The notes beneath the pieces are model-generated. The model saw nothing but the letters and a program-made list of their open reading frames with translations, searched no databases and was not told the DNA's origin. Source: Rhodamnia argentea (Eukaryota; Streptophyta; Magnoliopsida; Myrtales; Myrtaceae). From it: a DNA stretch of 64,000 bases. Position 1 is the stretch's first letter, and every line of letters begins with the position of its first letter. The stretch is from assembly GCF_020921035.1 (NCBI RefSeq), contig NC_063160.1, forward strand, positions 21,053,595-21,117,594. The letters run 5' to 3'. Shown piece by piece: positions 48,602 through 61,150 of this stretch. Made by a program: the position numbers and the translations under genes.

Positions 48602-48833
48602 AAAAAAATACTAGTTTTTATCTTGTGCTTCTGTGCTATTGCTTGTTCATACTTCATGGGCATGGATTAGCAAGGCAGTAGCGTTTTGATTACTTGGCAC
48701 ATCGCCACGAGCAATATTGGCATACCTGGTAAAAGATGAGTAATTTTCAAGTCATTTCATGGAATAAATTTAAGTTGACGTTGGATGAAACACGGCAATG
48801 TACGTTTAAATTGTATTACATATGTATAAATAC

Positions 48834-49397
48834 GAGAAAAAATTTCAAATAAAGACCTAAAGTGTTTTCATTTTTTCAAATAAGATCTTGAAATGGACAT
48901 TGTTTGAAAAAGGGCATAGAGTGTATTCATTTTCTCAAATAAGGACATAAAGTAGATATCATTTTAAATAAGTGGATGAAGTGACTATGTCGGTCTCGAA
49001 TAAGGATATGAACTTCAAATTGATCTAGGGCATTTTCCGTTTTTTACTTTTTTTACTTTTTTTCCCTTTTTTTCTTTTCTTTTCGTTAATGGCTGGCGAT
49101 GCTCGAAGAGAGCTAGGCGAGGGTCGCTCGACCCTTGCCTACCATAGAAAAAAAAAAGAATTAAAATTATCTTTCAACGAAAATGTCCTTAATCGATCGA
49201 AATATTTAGTCGGCTTGTGTCGGGCCTTTATTTGAAACTGTCATGACCACTTCGGACTCTTATTTGAGACTAATATAACCATTTCAGGTCCTTATTAACA
49301 CCGAATGGCCACTTCAGCCTTTCATTTAAAACAAGGTCCACTCAAGTTCATTTTTCGAGAAAATAAGGGCCTTCATATCCTTATTTAAAATTTTCCC
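48834..49397. repeat. MITE-like inverted-repeat element with short GC-rich core
   Basis: The left end GAGAAAAAATTTCAAATAAAG mirrors the right end, read inward as GGGAAAATTTTAAATAAGG. Arms carry repeated AAATAAGG-type units. The core (about 49085-49145) has GGCGAGGGTCGCTCGACCC. It is related to the right arm at 31686-31893. Confidence 0.7.
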
Positions 49398-49535
49398 TAA
49401 CCACGATGTTTGGCGCATATAACAACTTCAGGCCCTTAGCCGTACATACTAGATTAGTTGGTATATTATAGATGTAATCTAGAATGTACAGCACATGTGC
49501 TTTGTTTATTTTTATTTTCCCTCGCTTCTCTCTTT

Positions 49536-49640
49536 TATGTATATGTGTGTGTGTGCTACACAAGGGGATTGAACTCCAGACCCGATACTCTCCGGTCCCG
49601 ACCCTCAATCCCTTTACTAATAAGGCCATATGTCCGTCCT
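49536..49640 (-). mobile_element. SINE-like (tRNA-derived) fragment, minus strand
   Basis: The minus strand reads CATATGGCCTTATTAGTAAA, GGGATTGAGGGTCGGGACC, then a B-box-like GGAGTTCAATCCCC (49564-49577). It continues into a CACACA-rich tail, as in plant SINEs. Confidence 0.5.
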
Positions 49641-50492
49641 TGCATGGACTTTGTTGACACGAGTAAATTTCTTCTATTGAAGGCCGTTTTGGAGTCCGAT
49701 TTAAATACAGAGACGAGGAATCGAGAACTCGTAAGGTCGAGAGGAGGTAGATGTTATTATCGACATAAATTTTCCACACCAACCTTCCAAGGAAAAGGAA
49801 AAATCGAGACGAGGGGATGTCAATCACACCTGCAGCTACTTTAGTAATACAGGGAAGCACGTAAATTTTTTGGCATACGAGTATGGATTTCTCTTTATTG
49901 TTTCTCTAATGGCTAATTAATTAATTAGTTAATTCACGTCAAATCAAAACAATAAATAAGGGTCGTAGGAGAGAGAGAGCCTCCCTCTCCTACCGTGTTG
50001 ACTCCGATCTGCTCTCCATGTTATGTCGACGTCACCGATGATGATTGATCTACACGAGTCAAAAAAGCGCGTGAGAAAGAGAGGGAAAAGAAAAGAAAAA
50101 TAAAAGGAAAGGGAAATCACCTCCCTCCTTTTTTTTTTTACGAATTCTTCAATTTATTCCCTTATTTTCAGTTTTCAGACAGGGAAACGTGCTTTTTCGG
50201 GTAAATAATCTCGGCCCGAAATTAGTTGCCTTAATAAGCTGCGGAGACGCAGGAGGAAAGTGACTGCATTTGGAAATTGAAGTCGGAATGAAATTGAAAT
50301 TCGCCCCAAATGCAAATTCACCTCAGAAACTCTCTCCCTCTCTCTCTCACTAAATTCACGCGGAGGCCTTAAGTCATGATATCCGTGTAATAGTACCTCT
50401 ACCAGTTATGAACTCCTCATCGTCTCCATTCCATATGTAGAGAGAGAAAGCGCTCCCACAGACGGAGATAGAGAGAGAAAGCTCCGCCTTTT
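49641..50492. other. Intergenic region upstream of the bZIP gene
   Basis: No gene was recognised. The right part is purine/pyrimidine-rich and probably holds the bZIP promoter. Confidence 0.5.
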
Positions 50493-50505
50493 AGTGTGTG
50501 TGTGG

Positions 50506-50548
<43 letters not shown>
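50493..50548. repeat. Compound (GT)n(GA)n microsatellite upstream of the bZIP gene
   Basis: A GT-rich run at 50493-50520 is followed without a break by (AG)14. It lies about 480 bp before the bZIP ATG, within the probable promoter or leader. Confidence 0.85.
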
Positions 50549-50551
<3 letters not shown>

Positions 50552-50696
50552 CTGCTTCTTTGTCATTTCCGCCTCCGAAGTACCCCCACAATCTGGTACA
50601 GAAGAAGATCGTCTCGGGGAGAGATTCTCGATTTGCTGATGTGGGCTCGCTCTGGACTCGCTTAACCTGCGTGCGTTTCCGGGCATTTTGCTTGTA

Positions 50697-50783
50697 ATGA
50701 CCGGGTCGAGCTGCGAGGTAAAGTGGAATGCTCCTCCGGGTGATGCTTGTCTTGTTTCGGCACTCGGGCCGGCGATGTTTTAG
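50697..50783 (+). other. Possible upstream ORF in the bZIP leader
   Basis: An ATG opens a 28-codon frame (MTGSSCEVKWNAPPGDACLV, ending AMF) that stops at 50781-50783, 243 bp before the main ATG. It counts only if the leader is unspliced here; a GT at 50719 could instead be a donor site. Confidence 0.3.
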
Positions 50784-51025
50784 CTTCAGTTTGTTTTGCT
50801 CTTTCGTTGTTCATTTTGTTTGACTTCTTCGGCAGATGATTGGAGTCTGATTTTGTCTGCTTCTTTTTCTTTTTTTTTTCGTTTTTTGGGGCGGTTTTGA
50901 TCGATAGGTGAAGTGAATTGAAGTTGGAAATCTGTTGCTTAGAGCTGTTCGTGGGAAGTAATTAGAGGTTTCGGCGAGGCCATTGTGTAGAGAGAGAAAG
51001 AGAGTTGGTTTTGGTGAGGGGAAAT

Positions 51026-53982
51026 ATGGGTGATGCTGAAGATTCTCGTAACGATACATCGCGAGGGCTTCAATCTTCGTTTGGGACTTTGCAATCTTCA
51101 ATCTCCAAGCAAGCATTCTCCATGAACCAACTTGATATACCGCACTTCAGTGCTCCGGACATGCGCGCACCTATGCGGCAATTCCCACATAGTTTTGGTG
51201 GTGACAGTAACAAAAGAGCCGGTATACCGCCTTCACATCCGAACCAGATCCCTCCGATTTCGCCATATTCCCAGATCCCAATGCCACGGCCTTTGAACCA
51301 GCAGATGGGTTCTCCGAATTTCAGCCATGGACCGACTCACTCGAGGTCTCTGTCGCAGCCATCGATCTTTAATTTCGACACATTGCCCCCGTTGAGTCCA
51401 TCTCCTTTTCGTGACTCCCCGTCGGCTTCGATCTCAGACCATGTTTCAGGGGATGTGTCAATGGAGGATCGAGATGCAAGTTCGCATCCTTTATTGCCAC
51501 CCTCTCCGTTTGCTAGGGGAAATCCTTCTCGGATTGGTGAGAGTCTGCCGCCGCGTAAGGCACATAGACGGTCTAACAGCGACATCCCGTTTTTATCATC
51601 GCTCATGCAATCATCCCCACCTCTTATACCATCGAAAGGATTGGGTACGTTGGAGCGCTCGGTATCTGGGAGGGAGGCTATGAGCTCAGCTAAGCCGGCT
51701 CAGCTGGTTAAAAAGGAATCTAGCTGGGACAGAGGCGTTTACAGCAATGCAGAAGGCATGGGTGAGCGAAAGTCTGAAGGGGAAGTTGTAGATGACTTGT
51801 TTTCTGCTTATATGAATCTGGACGGAATCGATGCGCTGAACTCTTCTGGGACCGATGAGAAAAACGGTACTGAAACTCGCGAGGATTTGGACAGTAGAGC
51901 AAGTGGGACAAAGACGAATGGAGGTGACAGCAGTGATAACGAAGCAGAGAGTAGCGTGAATGAATGTGGGAATAGCATGCAGAGACTTGGAATGAATTCT
52001 TCAAGTGACAAGAGGGAGGGAACCAAAAGGACTGCCGGAGGAGATATTGCTCCAGCTTCCAGGCACTTCAGGAGTGTTTCCATGGATAGTTTCATGGAGA
52101 AGCTGAATTTCGCAGACGAGTCAACAAAATTGCCTCCTTCTCCTGGAGTTCGGCCTGGACAGCTCTCCCCGCGAAATTCAATTGATGCAAATTCTAATAC
52201 TTTCAGCTTGGAGTTTGGGAGTGGAGAATTTAGTGGGGCAGAATTGAAGAAGATTATGGCAAATGATAAACTTGCTGAGATTGCCCTAACTGATCCAAAG
52301 CGTGTTAAAAGGTGTGGCATACCTGTACTTTAATCGAGGCACGATTAAAATTTATTATTGGCCTAGAAAGTTGGTTTTTTTCCTTTCTTTTTTTGCATTT
52401 GCCTACTAAAATTATTTACTTTTTCAGGATACTAGCGAATCGCCAATCAGCTGCACGTTCAAAAGAACGAAAGATGAGGTATATTCAGGAGTTGGAGCAC
52501 AAGGTTCAGACTCTACAAACAGAAGCTACAACATTGTCTGCGCAGCTTACACTCCTCCAGGTAATGAGTTCACATTCTCTGGTATAGTTTACTCTTCCAG
52601 TGATCTTTTCTACTTAAACTGATGTTGTGGTACCTGTTATTCACCCAGCGAGACTCTGTTGGGCTCACCAACCAAAATAATGAGTTGAAATTTCGTCTTC
52701 AAGCCATGGAACAACAAGCTCAACTACGTGATGGTATGATCTGCACTTTGAGTTTTGACATTGTGTTTGGTATCTGCAATCAGTTTGTTGTATATCTACT
52801 GATGCAATCTATGTTGGAAGACGGTAATGGTGTCAAAAGTTGTACACTCATTTTAGACTCCTGGGACCAAACTTAAAATGCTCCCGAACATGCTTATCTT
52901 CTGGAAAGTAGAGGATGCAGTGGCTCGCTTTCTTTTCACCCTTGTCATCATCTCATGGTCTGTCGATGTTCAACATGCCCGAAGTTTTAGTATGTAACTC
53001 TTTTTTACTTAGTGCAGTTTGTTGAATATAGTAAAGTTGAATTTTTTTAAGGGGTTGACTGAATTCAGTTTGTATCTTCTTTAACTGAAATTTGATGCAT
53101 TAAAGAGGAAGTACACATGAAGTGGAACCATTGATGCAGTAGATTGGGATGGTTGGATGGCTATTGGTTTGTTCAACCACCTCTTTGATTGTCCTGGCAA
53201 AAGTATGAAGCAATAGAGTAGCCCATCGTAATAGTACTACACGCTATTTTGGTAGCCCTTTGGAGTTCTATTCGCACATACAGAACATAATGTGAGGAAA
53301 TAGTGAATCAGGGCGATAAATTATTTTTTCTTATTTTGCATATGTATATCAAAGGTATTTTTCTTCTGTACTACCAGTAGGTGGATAATTATTACGAGTC
53401 TATCTTCCTTTCCAATAAGCTGCACCTGACTTCCTGGCGTAGATGACATGCATGTACTTGTCTAAGTTTAATGTATAGTAGGTCATGCCCTCTGTATAAC
53501 GTATATCATGGACCGTACCTTCTATGTGTAGGTGGATTATTATTACTGAGTCTATCTTCCTCTCCAATAAACTGCTTTTTTGACTTCCTGGTGTAGACAT
53601 GCGTGGACATTTCTAAGTTTAATGTATTTTTCTCTTGTTTCTGATGACTTATGAAGCGAGTAAAAATCTACTATGGAAGTCTCCTTGCATTTACTGTGTT
53701 TGTTATGGCGGTCGTCATACTGCATCGAAAGAGCTCTTAACTTTGTTTTGACGGCATGTGACAGCCCTGAATGAAGCATTAACTGCTGAGGTGCAACGAT
53801 TGAAGCTCGCAACAACGGAGCTTAGCGCAGAATCTCATCCTTCGAAGTGCATGGTTTCACCGCTTACTGTGAACTCCCAAATGTTCCAGCTCCATCAGAT
53901 GCAACAGCAACATCCGCAGCCGCAGCCTCAATCGCAGCAGCAAAATGGCAACACAACCACAAAATCGGAGTCGAATCAATAG
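51026..53982 (+). CDS. bZIP29-like: Group I bZIP transcription factor (bZIP29/bZIP30 type)
   Basis: Nuclear DNA-binding factor of the VIP1/RSG/bZIP29 group, linked in Arabidopsis to cell-wall and organ-development control. Four exons: 51026-52311, 52428-52560, 52649-52733 and 53765-53982, phases consistent, 573 aa. The long first exon is Ser/Pro-rich, with serine motifs of the 14-3-3 type ([20 protein letters not shown]). The basic region spans exons 1-2 ([20 protein letters not shown], from about residue 433), with the group I Lys at the usual Arg position. The zipper continues through exons 2-4 ([52 protein letters not shown]). The C-terminus is Gln-rich. ATG 51026 (MGDAEDSRN) was chosen because no earlier in-frame ATG exists. 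Confidence 0.96.
53378..53627. repeat. Diverged direct duplication in the last bZIP intron
   Basis: Two 99-bp copies (53378-53476 and 53529-53627) start TAGGTGGATAATTATTAC / TAGGTGGATTATTATTAC and end TCTAAGTTTAATGTAT. A 52-bp spacer separates them. Confidence 0.85.
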
Positions 53983-55214
53983 GATGCAGGTGGTTCCAAC
54001 AGCTCCGGCGCCTCAGCAAATCTCAACTTGTCAACGGTTCTTTGACACCCCGCAGTAGTTCTTCTAGTGCATCCATTCATTCATTAGTTTTTGCATAAGC
54101 AACCCAAGTCTTTTGCGTGGTAATTTTATACATCTATATGTTGCTCCATTTGCATTTGCATCTGTAGTTCTGATCTAAGGTATGAAGTCATATATATATA
54201 TACTTATACAGGCTGTAATATCTAAGTCATGTCCACAGCATTCGTTGTTTTTTTCTTTTGTTTTTTCCTGGTTTTGTTTCATGGGGGATATGCCTGTGTC
54301 AGAATATACGCCCTGGGTAGACATGATTTGATTTGTTGCTTTGGAAGAGTTAAAAGCTCGACTCTTTCGCCTGCATAAACATATGTTCTTGTAATCCGAC
54401 ATGTCAGGCACTATTTCCTTTGCAAACATTTTTACAGCATCATGATCATCATCGTCTTTTGCCTTGGGGTGAACGTTTTTTGAACCAAGTCCAAGATGCC
54501 CATGCTTCCCTTTTATTTTTCAGCTTGAGCTTTGTTGGGTGCTCTCTCGTTTTCTGGTTCTGGTCAATAATTGACGGATGTGAAGCGAACCGAAAGTCAA
54601 TTACAATTACGTGCTGAAATTATGGACAGTTATGGCGATCACTACGTATGTTGGGTGGTGGGCCGATGGTGTCAGACCGTGGGGTCGACAAAACGACCCC
54701 GTCGCGATGGGAACATCGCCGTTCATTATCATCAATCATTCAGAAAGTCGCCCATGATGTTCCTGGAAGGGTGGTCGTCTACGTGGGTATCGTAATCATT
54801 CGTTTGCGTTTGTTCTCCGCATAAATTGTCTTGGGTACGCTACACTTCTTAGGCACAATTAATTAAAAGACCAATTGCAATTGTGGGAAATGGCAAAACT
54901 AACCCTCCGAGACTTGGCTGAATTTAAATAAGAGCAAATGCAATGTTGTTAGAACGAGGAAAGAAAGACTTCTGATGGGGGTACGACAATTACTGACCAC
55001 TTGGGTTATAAAATAGGGTGATGAAATTGATGGTCGGAAAGTTTTTTGATCGTGGGGGCGTGCAAACTTAGAATTAAGGTTGCAACCTTATTAAATAAGA
55101 GAGACAGTGGGGGTGGTGGTGGAGTGTTTTAGAGGTGGTGATGGAGTTGCTCAAGTCAAGTGGCAAGCGTACGGTGGTAGCGGGTGGCGGTGGAAAACAT
55201 TGAGAAAATGATTG
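53983..55214. other. bZIP 3' UTR and intergenic region
   Basis: No further gene was recognised. T-rich 3' UTR sequence extends to perhaps 54.2 kb. Confidence 0.5.
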
Positions 55215-55468
55215 GAAAATTTATTTAAAAAGTCCTAAATTTATCCTGATTGTATTAATTCAGTCTTGGACCTTTTTACATTTTGCCAATTTAGTTCATC
55301 CGTCAATTTTGGCTCGAAATCGTCTGACGTGTACACCGATCGTGCCACGTCGACAACCGATCTTGATATGAACAAATTTTAATGTTTTATGACTGAATTG
55401 GCAAAAGAAAAGTGCAAGACTGAATTGACACAATTACAACAAGCTTATGACTTTTTTGATAAATTTTC
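55215..55468. repeat. MITE-like repeat, 'GTCAATTCAATC' family, copy D (254 bp)
   Basis: Terminal inverted repeats of about 25 bp: left GAAAATTTATTTAAAAAGTC, right read inward GAAAATTTATCAAAAAAGTC. The interior carries ATTGTATTAATTCAGTC on the left and GACTGAATTGACACAATTAC on the right. It lacks the GC-rich core seen in copy B. Confidence 0.8.
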
Positions 55469-57257
55469 AGAAAACGAGCCGCTAAAAATCACGAACTTTT
55501 CGTATTTGATTGTTTAACAAGTTTGGCGACGAACTTTTAATATTGTTTACGTTCTTAAATCCAAGTAGCGAACTGAAATGCCCAATTGAATTAATAAAAA
55601 AAGTTGGAAGTGATTTAGACCATTGGACGGCTGTATTCTTCACTGAAACTATTGCAAGACAGAGCACGTGATTCGTAAGTACTAAAGTATTTTCTATCAC
55701 GAATAGTTGCATGTTCCCATGATTAAAATTTATGGTCCTTTTTCCAAGGCCTTTCCTTTTTTGCTTATCTACATCTGTCAGAATCTTCTATTAAAAAGAT
55801 CACGAGGAAAAAGGAATCACAATTCCCCGCAAAACTGTACGGGGATTCCCGTTGGGTCGAACACAAAACCCATATCCAAATCGGACCCGGCCCGCTATCA
55901 CAGTCTCATCAAAACAGCATCGAGCACTCGGCTATGACAAATGCCTAAACTTGAACCCTAACTCTAGTCTAATGTCGTAAATCTACAAAACATCCACATT
56001 TTCTCAGCGAACAAAATACGAAGTAACTCTCTAGCAGATAATGAAAATAATGTCCAAGCAAGTATTCAATTCAGAATGAACAAGTCGGCAGACAGGATGA
56101 TTTCTTTTTTAGAAGGTTATGTTGTATTTTGAACTCAGAGTGAGCTTTTTCGATGTCTTCATGTCAAGTAGAACTAGCATTACCAATGATAAGTCCTGGA
56201 CTAACAAAATCGGTCATAACTTTATGGTCAACCTCGATGATGATCTTGTGAAAGCCCAATTTATTTTGCAAAGTCGAGTCCCGACCACAATGTCCAAAGT
56301 TGTGCTTGTGTCGACGAACATATCCCTGTAAATGTGCCAGAACCTCTAAGCTAGTCACCCCTTTGTTTCTGAATAAACCCCCTCCTTTGAAGGTGGAGGA
56401 TCCCATCGGAAAAGCGAGTGTTCCAATTAATGTCGAGTTATTTGATTTCTTCCGTGTATGACCGAATTCTTGTACTGGACTCGGAGGGAAAACAACTTGT
56501 TTTCCATCTCCAGAAAAGTCACACACACTCCAAAAAATATGCCCCAATCATGAAGAATTCGACCTCCCTTTACCAACGAGATTTGACATCTCAAGCAATG
56601 CGGATTACCTCCCAAATTGCGAGACGTCTTCAATTCATTAGTCAACCGTGGCTTGTGGGTGGCTAGCTAGAGGAAAGTTCTATTCCGTTGAGATCCCTTT
56701 CACTTCCAAACAATGGATCATAATACCATTGAATTCTTGATTGTTTGCCACATTGATCACCTTGTGTGCTGACTTATCAAAGACATGTGCGTTTTCTCTA
56801 CATTCTCACAAAAAAGTATCTTCCCCATTATGGAATAAAGGAGGTTTGACGGCCCCGAATGCGAAAAATAATATCAAGAATTCTTGTAGATACTCGACGA
56901 AAATATTAAATTTGAAAAAGAAAATGTAAGAGATTATACTTTTTTAAATTATTTATTCGATAATAGTCCTCGAAATACTTTTTAATAGCATCTATATTTT
57001 TTGGAAGCGCCATGAAATGTGTGACGAGTCGATGCACTTCTATCAGTTCTATGCAAGTATTTTCCCTCGGCGAGTCAAATCCAACTGTCCTGCAGTCAAC
57101 GATTCACGTTTAACCCATAGACTCGACCGCATCTGATTACTAATCCCAAATCTAGGGCTAACAGCGAGGGCGCCGTTCTCTCCAACACCCACACAGTCGC
57201 TTCTTCTCGATTTCGACCGACCGCCATCCTCGTCCGGTGAGCGTCGTCATCGCACAA
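55469..57257. other. Intergenic region with a possible old LINE RNase H remnant (minus, about 56.16-56.55 kb)
   Basis: Minus-strand text NKLGFHKIIIEVDHKVMTDF resembles the RNase H-like segment of plant LINEs (LGFRKVIIE.D.KVV), but the flanking frame is not recognisable. Nothing else stands out before the ATP-synthase-like gene. Confidence 0.3.
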
Positions 57258-59104
57258 ATGGCTCCGCCTCCTGGACCTTATTCCGGCACCAGCACCCTCG
57301 CTCTTGTAAGTCTCTCTCTCTCTCTGTGAATCGCGCGACGACGGCTCGTGATGCGAAGTTTCTAGATCTCGATGAGTTTTCCATTCTTTTAGCTCGATAG
57401 GAGGCATGATTGATGAAGCGTTAGTTTGAATCTGTGTTTTTGGGTGGATTTGGATGGCGACAGGTCGCCCGTGTTTCGGCTTTCACTTTCGGAGTCGTGT
57501 ACGGAAACATGAAGCTCAAGTATCTGAAGGTACTGTGATCCTGTCTGATTATTGAAGGCCGCGTTTTATGTAACGAAGCGCCTTTACAATTGCGAATCTG
57601 TGGTGGTCTGATGAAGTTTCCCTAAGTTTTTTGGGATATTGGCTCTTGTTTTGTGTCATTGCTCTTTGCGTGCGGAGGGCGGGCAAATGAGCGCGTAACA
57701 ATCGCCCGAAAGAAATTAAATTAGGTGATTTTGGCTATTGGGATGACGTGATTGTGTTCAATTGCGCAAGATTTTCCAACTTGCTTGTGCAGTCGCCTAG
57801 CTTTGACTCTGAATTGCTACTTAGTACTTACGAACGCTATCATCGAGTTAATGTGCTTGAGCATATCTGTTTGTTGAATCTGCGGAGAGTTTTGTGGCAT
57901 ACGGAAGCTGATTCCAGGTGACGAGAAACTGGTTACCGTTTTTCAGTGTAGGGATATCTTACATGCTTTCAGCTTCCGCCTATTTCTTTCGGTATAGATG
58001 AAACGAGGAAGATAGGATTCTCTTGTCGCAAATGCAACTTTTCATGACGAATCCATTTTCGCCTCTTGGAAGGATAGAAGGATTTCAGGTTTTAGTTTAC
58101 AACTTGAAGTATTTATGGCAAAGTTATGTGGGCAAATTGATATGAACTTCTCTGGTGTGAGGAGGTCCACGCGATTATTGCGATGCACACATTACTTAAC
58201 CTTAATCATCACTTGATCTGTTTCTGAAAAAGTCAGCACGAGAGTTGCATTGGAAGTGTGATGATGCTTCCTTCCATGGTAGATACTTAGCTGCACCCAT
58301 TGTTGACATGTTGTGCATTTCGTGCACGCTCATGGGAGGCATTCTTTATCCACTCAAGTCCTTGCAAGTAGTAAGGCAGTCTCTGTGCAAGCGTATTCAC
58401 ATGTTGTGCGGTCCCTGGTCTTATGAAACGCTCGAGGCATAGCCTTCACCTTTCAAGTTTTTCTTCTCACACATATCAACATATGACTGTTAAGGCGGAA
58501 TGTTACTGATGATTAGAATTGCTTTGTTGGATTTAGCCCCTCGTATGGTTGATAGCAGATCTGATTCAGTTAGACATGGGGCTGTTTATATGCTTGAGTT
58601 TCTTCACTACTTGCCTTGCATTGCTCCTAACACTGCCCCATTTTTTGTTATCTCCGTTACTGCACACTTCATCTGCCAGCACTTAAAGAGAGAGACCTTG
58701 AGGAAGAAGTTGAAAAAGAGCATGTAGGGGTAGTCTGAAAATGTATATTGAATCCCAGGACCACCGCTATCTCAGCTACGTTTTTCTAGGCCGAGAGTTG
58801 ACGCTGGATGGTAAATTTGCAATATGTTTTGAAAGTGTCGGATGCATATGCTTGCTTGTAAAAAGGTACCATCCAATGGCATGACTATATTTGTCCCTTC
58901 GCAATGTTGCTTTAGTGTTGCTGACATTCAGATGAGATATAGTTAGAGTGCACTAAGTAAGCAGCAAGCTCTGTCTTACCTATTACTGGATGAACTGAGA
59001 AATTGTGCTAACGCTTAGACAACTTCAAAGCTCATTGCACCCTTCTGTCTTACCAGGCAAAGGCGAAGTCTCAAAGAAAAGCTGAAGCGAAGGCTCATCA
59101 TTGA
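57258..59104 (+). CDS. Small ATP-synthase-subunit-e-like protein (53 aa)
   Basis: Three short exons, 57258-57305 (16 codons), 57464-57529 (22) and 59057-59104 (15 plus stop), join in phase 0 at GT-AG borders. The protein starts MAPPPGPYSGTSTLALVARV. It has one predicted membrane helix (residues about 13-32, with a GVVYG segment recalling the glycine motif of subunit e). The tail is very basic (KAKAKSQRKAEAKAHH). I recall plant proteins of this form annotated as mitochondrial F1Fo ATP synthase E chain, a dimer-interface subunit of the inner membrane. The function here is by that similarity only. The last intron is about 1.5 kb, large for a 53-residue protein. Single-frame ORF finding would miss this gene entirely. 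Confidence 0.85.
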
Positions 59105-61029
59105 AGAGTTTGGGCGTTGTTTTATGTTGTGGATTAGGAAGAGTCACAATAATGGATTGGTAGGAATTTCACCAGCTTAACATGGCATAGATAGCTTTGG
59201 GCTGTTTCCAAATGCTTGTAGATCTTTGTTTTTCGTTTTATCTCTGAGAATCACTGGATCTGGGCATTGCCATTTGATGGCAATGGGCAACATCGGAATT
59301 TTTTCACTGGTTGTCTCATACTTTCTCCTGAGAAAATAATTCTCCTTGCTCACTAATGGCATCTTTGACTACTGTCTTTTCACCTCAGTTCGGGCTTCTG
59401 CTTAGCTATTCCTTGCGTCTCTTAGGAATATATGTCGTGAATATTCATCCGAAGTTCTTACTGCGGTACGCTCATGCACCTAGTCAATGTTATTTTGGTT
59501 CCTGAAAGGTAGGATTTCTTCTGGACAATTTCGGTCAGACCTGAAGCTCGAAGTATGGCGATTTCAATCAAATTCAGTGTATGATAATGGGACTTGTTTC
59601 TTTCTTCTCGCCTCTTTCGACTTATGGAGTTCTAGGTCAGATTCTTGGACAACAAATTGTTAAGTGTGGTGCTCTAGGCCGATTAGACTGCACGTGGACC
59701 GAAGTCATTCTCGGCCGAGAACCGGCGCAGTCGTAACCGATAAGCCCAAAAGAATCGAGCGGTTGAACTGAGAATCGCTGAAAGAGACGCCTCGTTTTTT
59801 GCTTAGCAGCAAACGAAATCGTACCATCCGCACGAAATCGTAGTACGTGCTTCACATTTCTTATCTTTTTTCAAAGAGAGTTAAGTGCGCTTAGTTATTT
59901 AATCAGCCAATGATTGAAACAAGCTGTGGCTTACTTAAGTCACGCTTTGCCAGAGGATTCCAGCTTCCTCCCGACGCTCAGATAAAGCTCCTCCCGCCTC
60001 GCGCATTAAAAAACTAATTCAGCTAATGGCATTGTGGGGTCCCTTCTTGGCTTCACCTACCTCTCTTACGCAATTATTGTTTAATGGGTATGAAGTTGGC
60101 GCAGGAGAGGAGTAATCAATTCCTCTCGCTAGAAGTTTCGATTGAAAAATTAGATTTGCGTGACGTACGGCGAACGAATTTCTCCTGATTGTTCGCGAAG
60201 TCTTACAATCTTATCTCGACAGTGTTGGTAGACTCTCGCATGAAGAAGACGATGGCATCACTGATTTTCTTCAAAGGCTCCGTTTGATTTGTTTCGAGGA
60301 ATATGCGAGATTTTCGAAAAATATTTTTTTTTATATTTGACAAAATTATGAAAAAGACAAGAAAAATATTTTCCGTCGTTTGGCATGGAAAATCGGTTTG
60401 GCATAACAAATCGGATTTGATTTTCCTCCGTTGCCTCCGGTGCATTAAGAACAAAAAAAAAAAAAAAAGGAAAAAAATCATTTTTTAGCACAGTCAAAAA
60501 GTGATTCGAAGGTATTGATTAACGCGACCCCGTTTGCGAAGGTCACTCTCGACGAGCATCTTGATTGGGCGTTTATTCTATGGATCTTTGACTTCGACTG
60601 TGCATCTAAGATCCAAAGCGATTGAGCAAATTAAGGAAGGGGGGGTGGGGGGCCTCATCTAGCAAATTAATTTGGTGGGCCCCGCATATATTCCCCTCAA
60701 TCTTGCCCAATGAGCTAAAATGCAATCGGGGATTTTACCGTTTCATAAAGATGTTGGGGGGGGGACAAGAGATCATGGCATTAGAGAAACACTTATCCTG
60801 GACCCAATAAAGAAAGCCCACAAAAAATCTGTCCGTTTCAGCCTTCAGCTTTTGGCGTGTATGAATCCATGATTAGCCGAGCAGCAAGACAATCAATTCG
60901 TTCATGCAGAATCTCAATTATGACCATTATTTTCTTGTGGAGATATACATTATAGGCAAAGTAAATTTGAGTGTCCTTCGGCTTGGCCGAAGAAAAGTGA
61001 GAGATTTCTAGGTTAATCATTTAAGGGGG
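59105..61029. other. Intergenic region, no gene recognised
   Basis: It contains an imperfect GAAAAATATTTT-type palindromic stretch near 60.30-60.48 kb, with TTTTCGAGGAA-like text recalling Harbinger or other MITE subterminal sequence, but no ends could be set. Confidence 0.45.
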
Positions 61030-61150
61030 GAAAATTGTTCAAAAAGTCATAAATCGATTGGACCTATGTCAATTCAGTCCTAAATATTTCAATTTTACTA
61101 GTTAAATTGGCCAAAGTGCAACAAGTTTAAGATTTTTTGGACAAATTTTC
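61030..61150. repeat. MITE-like repeat, 'GTCAATTCAATC' family, deleted copy E (121 bp)
   Basis: Left end GAAAATTGTTCAAAAAGTCA, right end TTTTTTGGACAAATTTTC. The interior is reduced to one GTCAATTCAGTCCTAAA block, consistent with an internal deletion between the arms. Confidence 0.75.
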
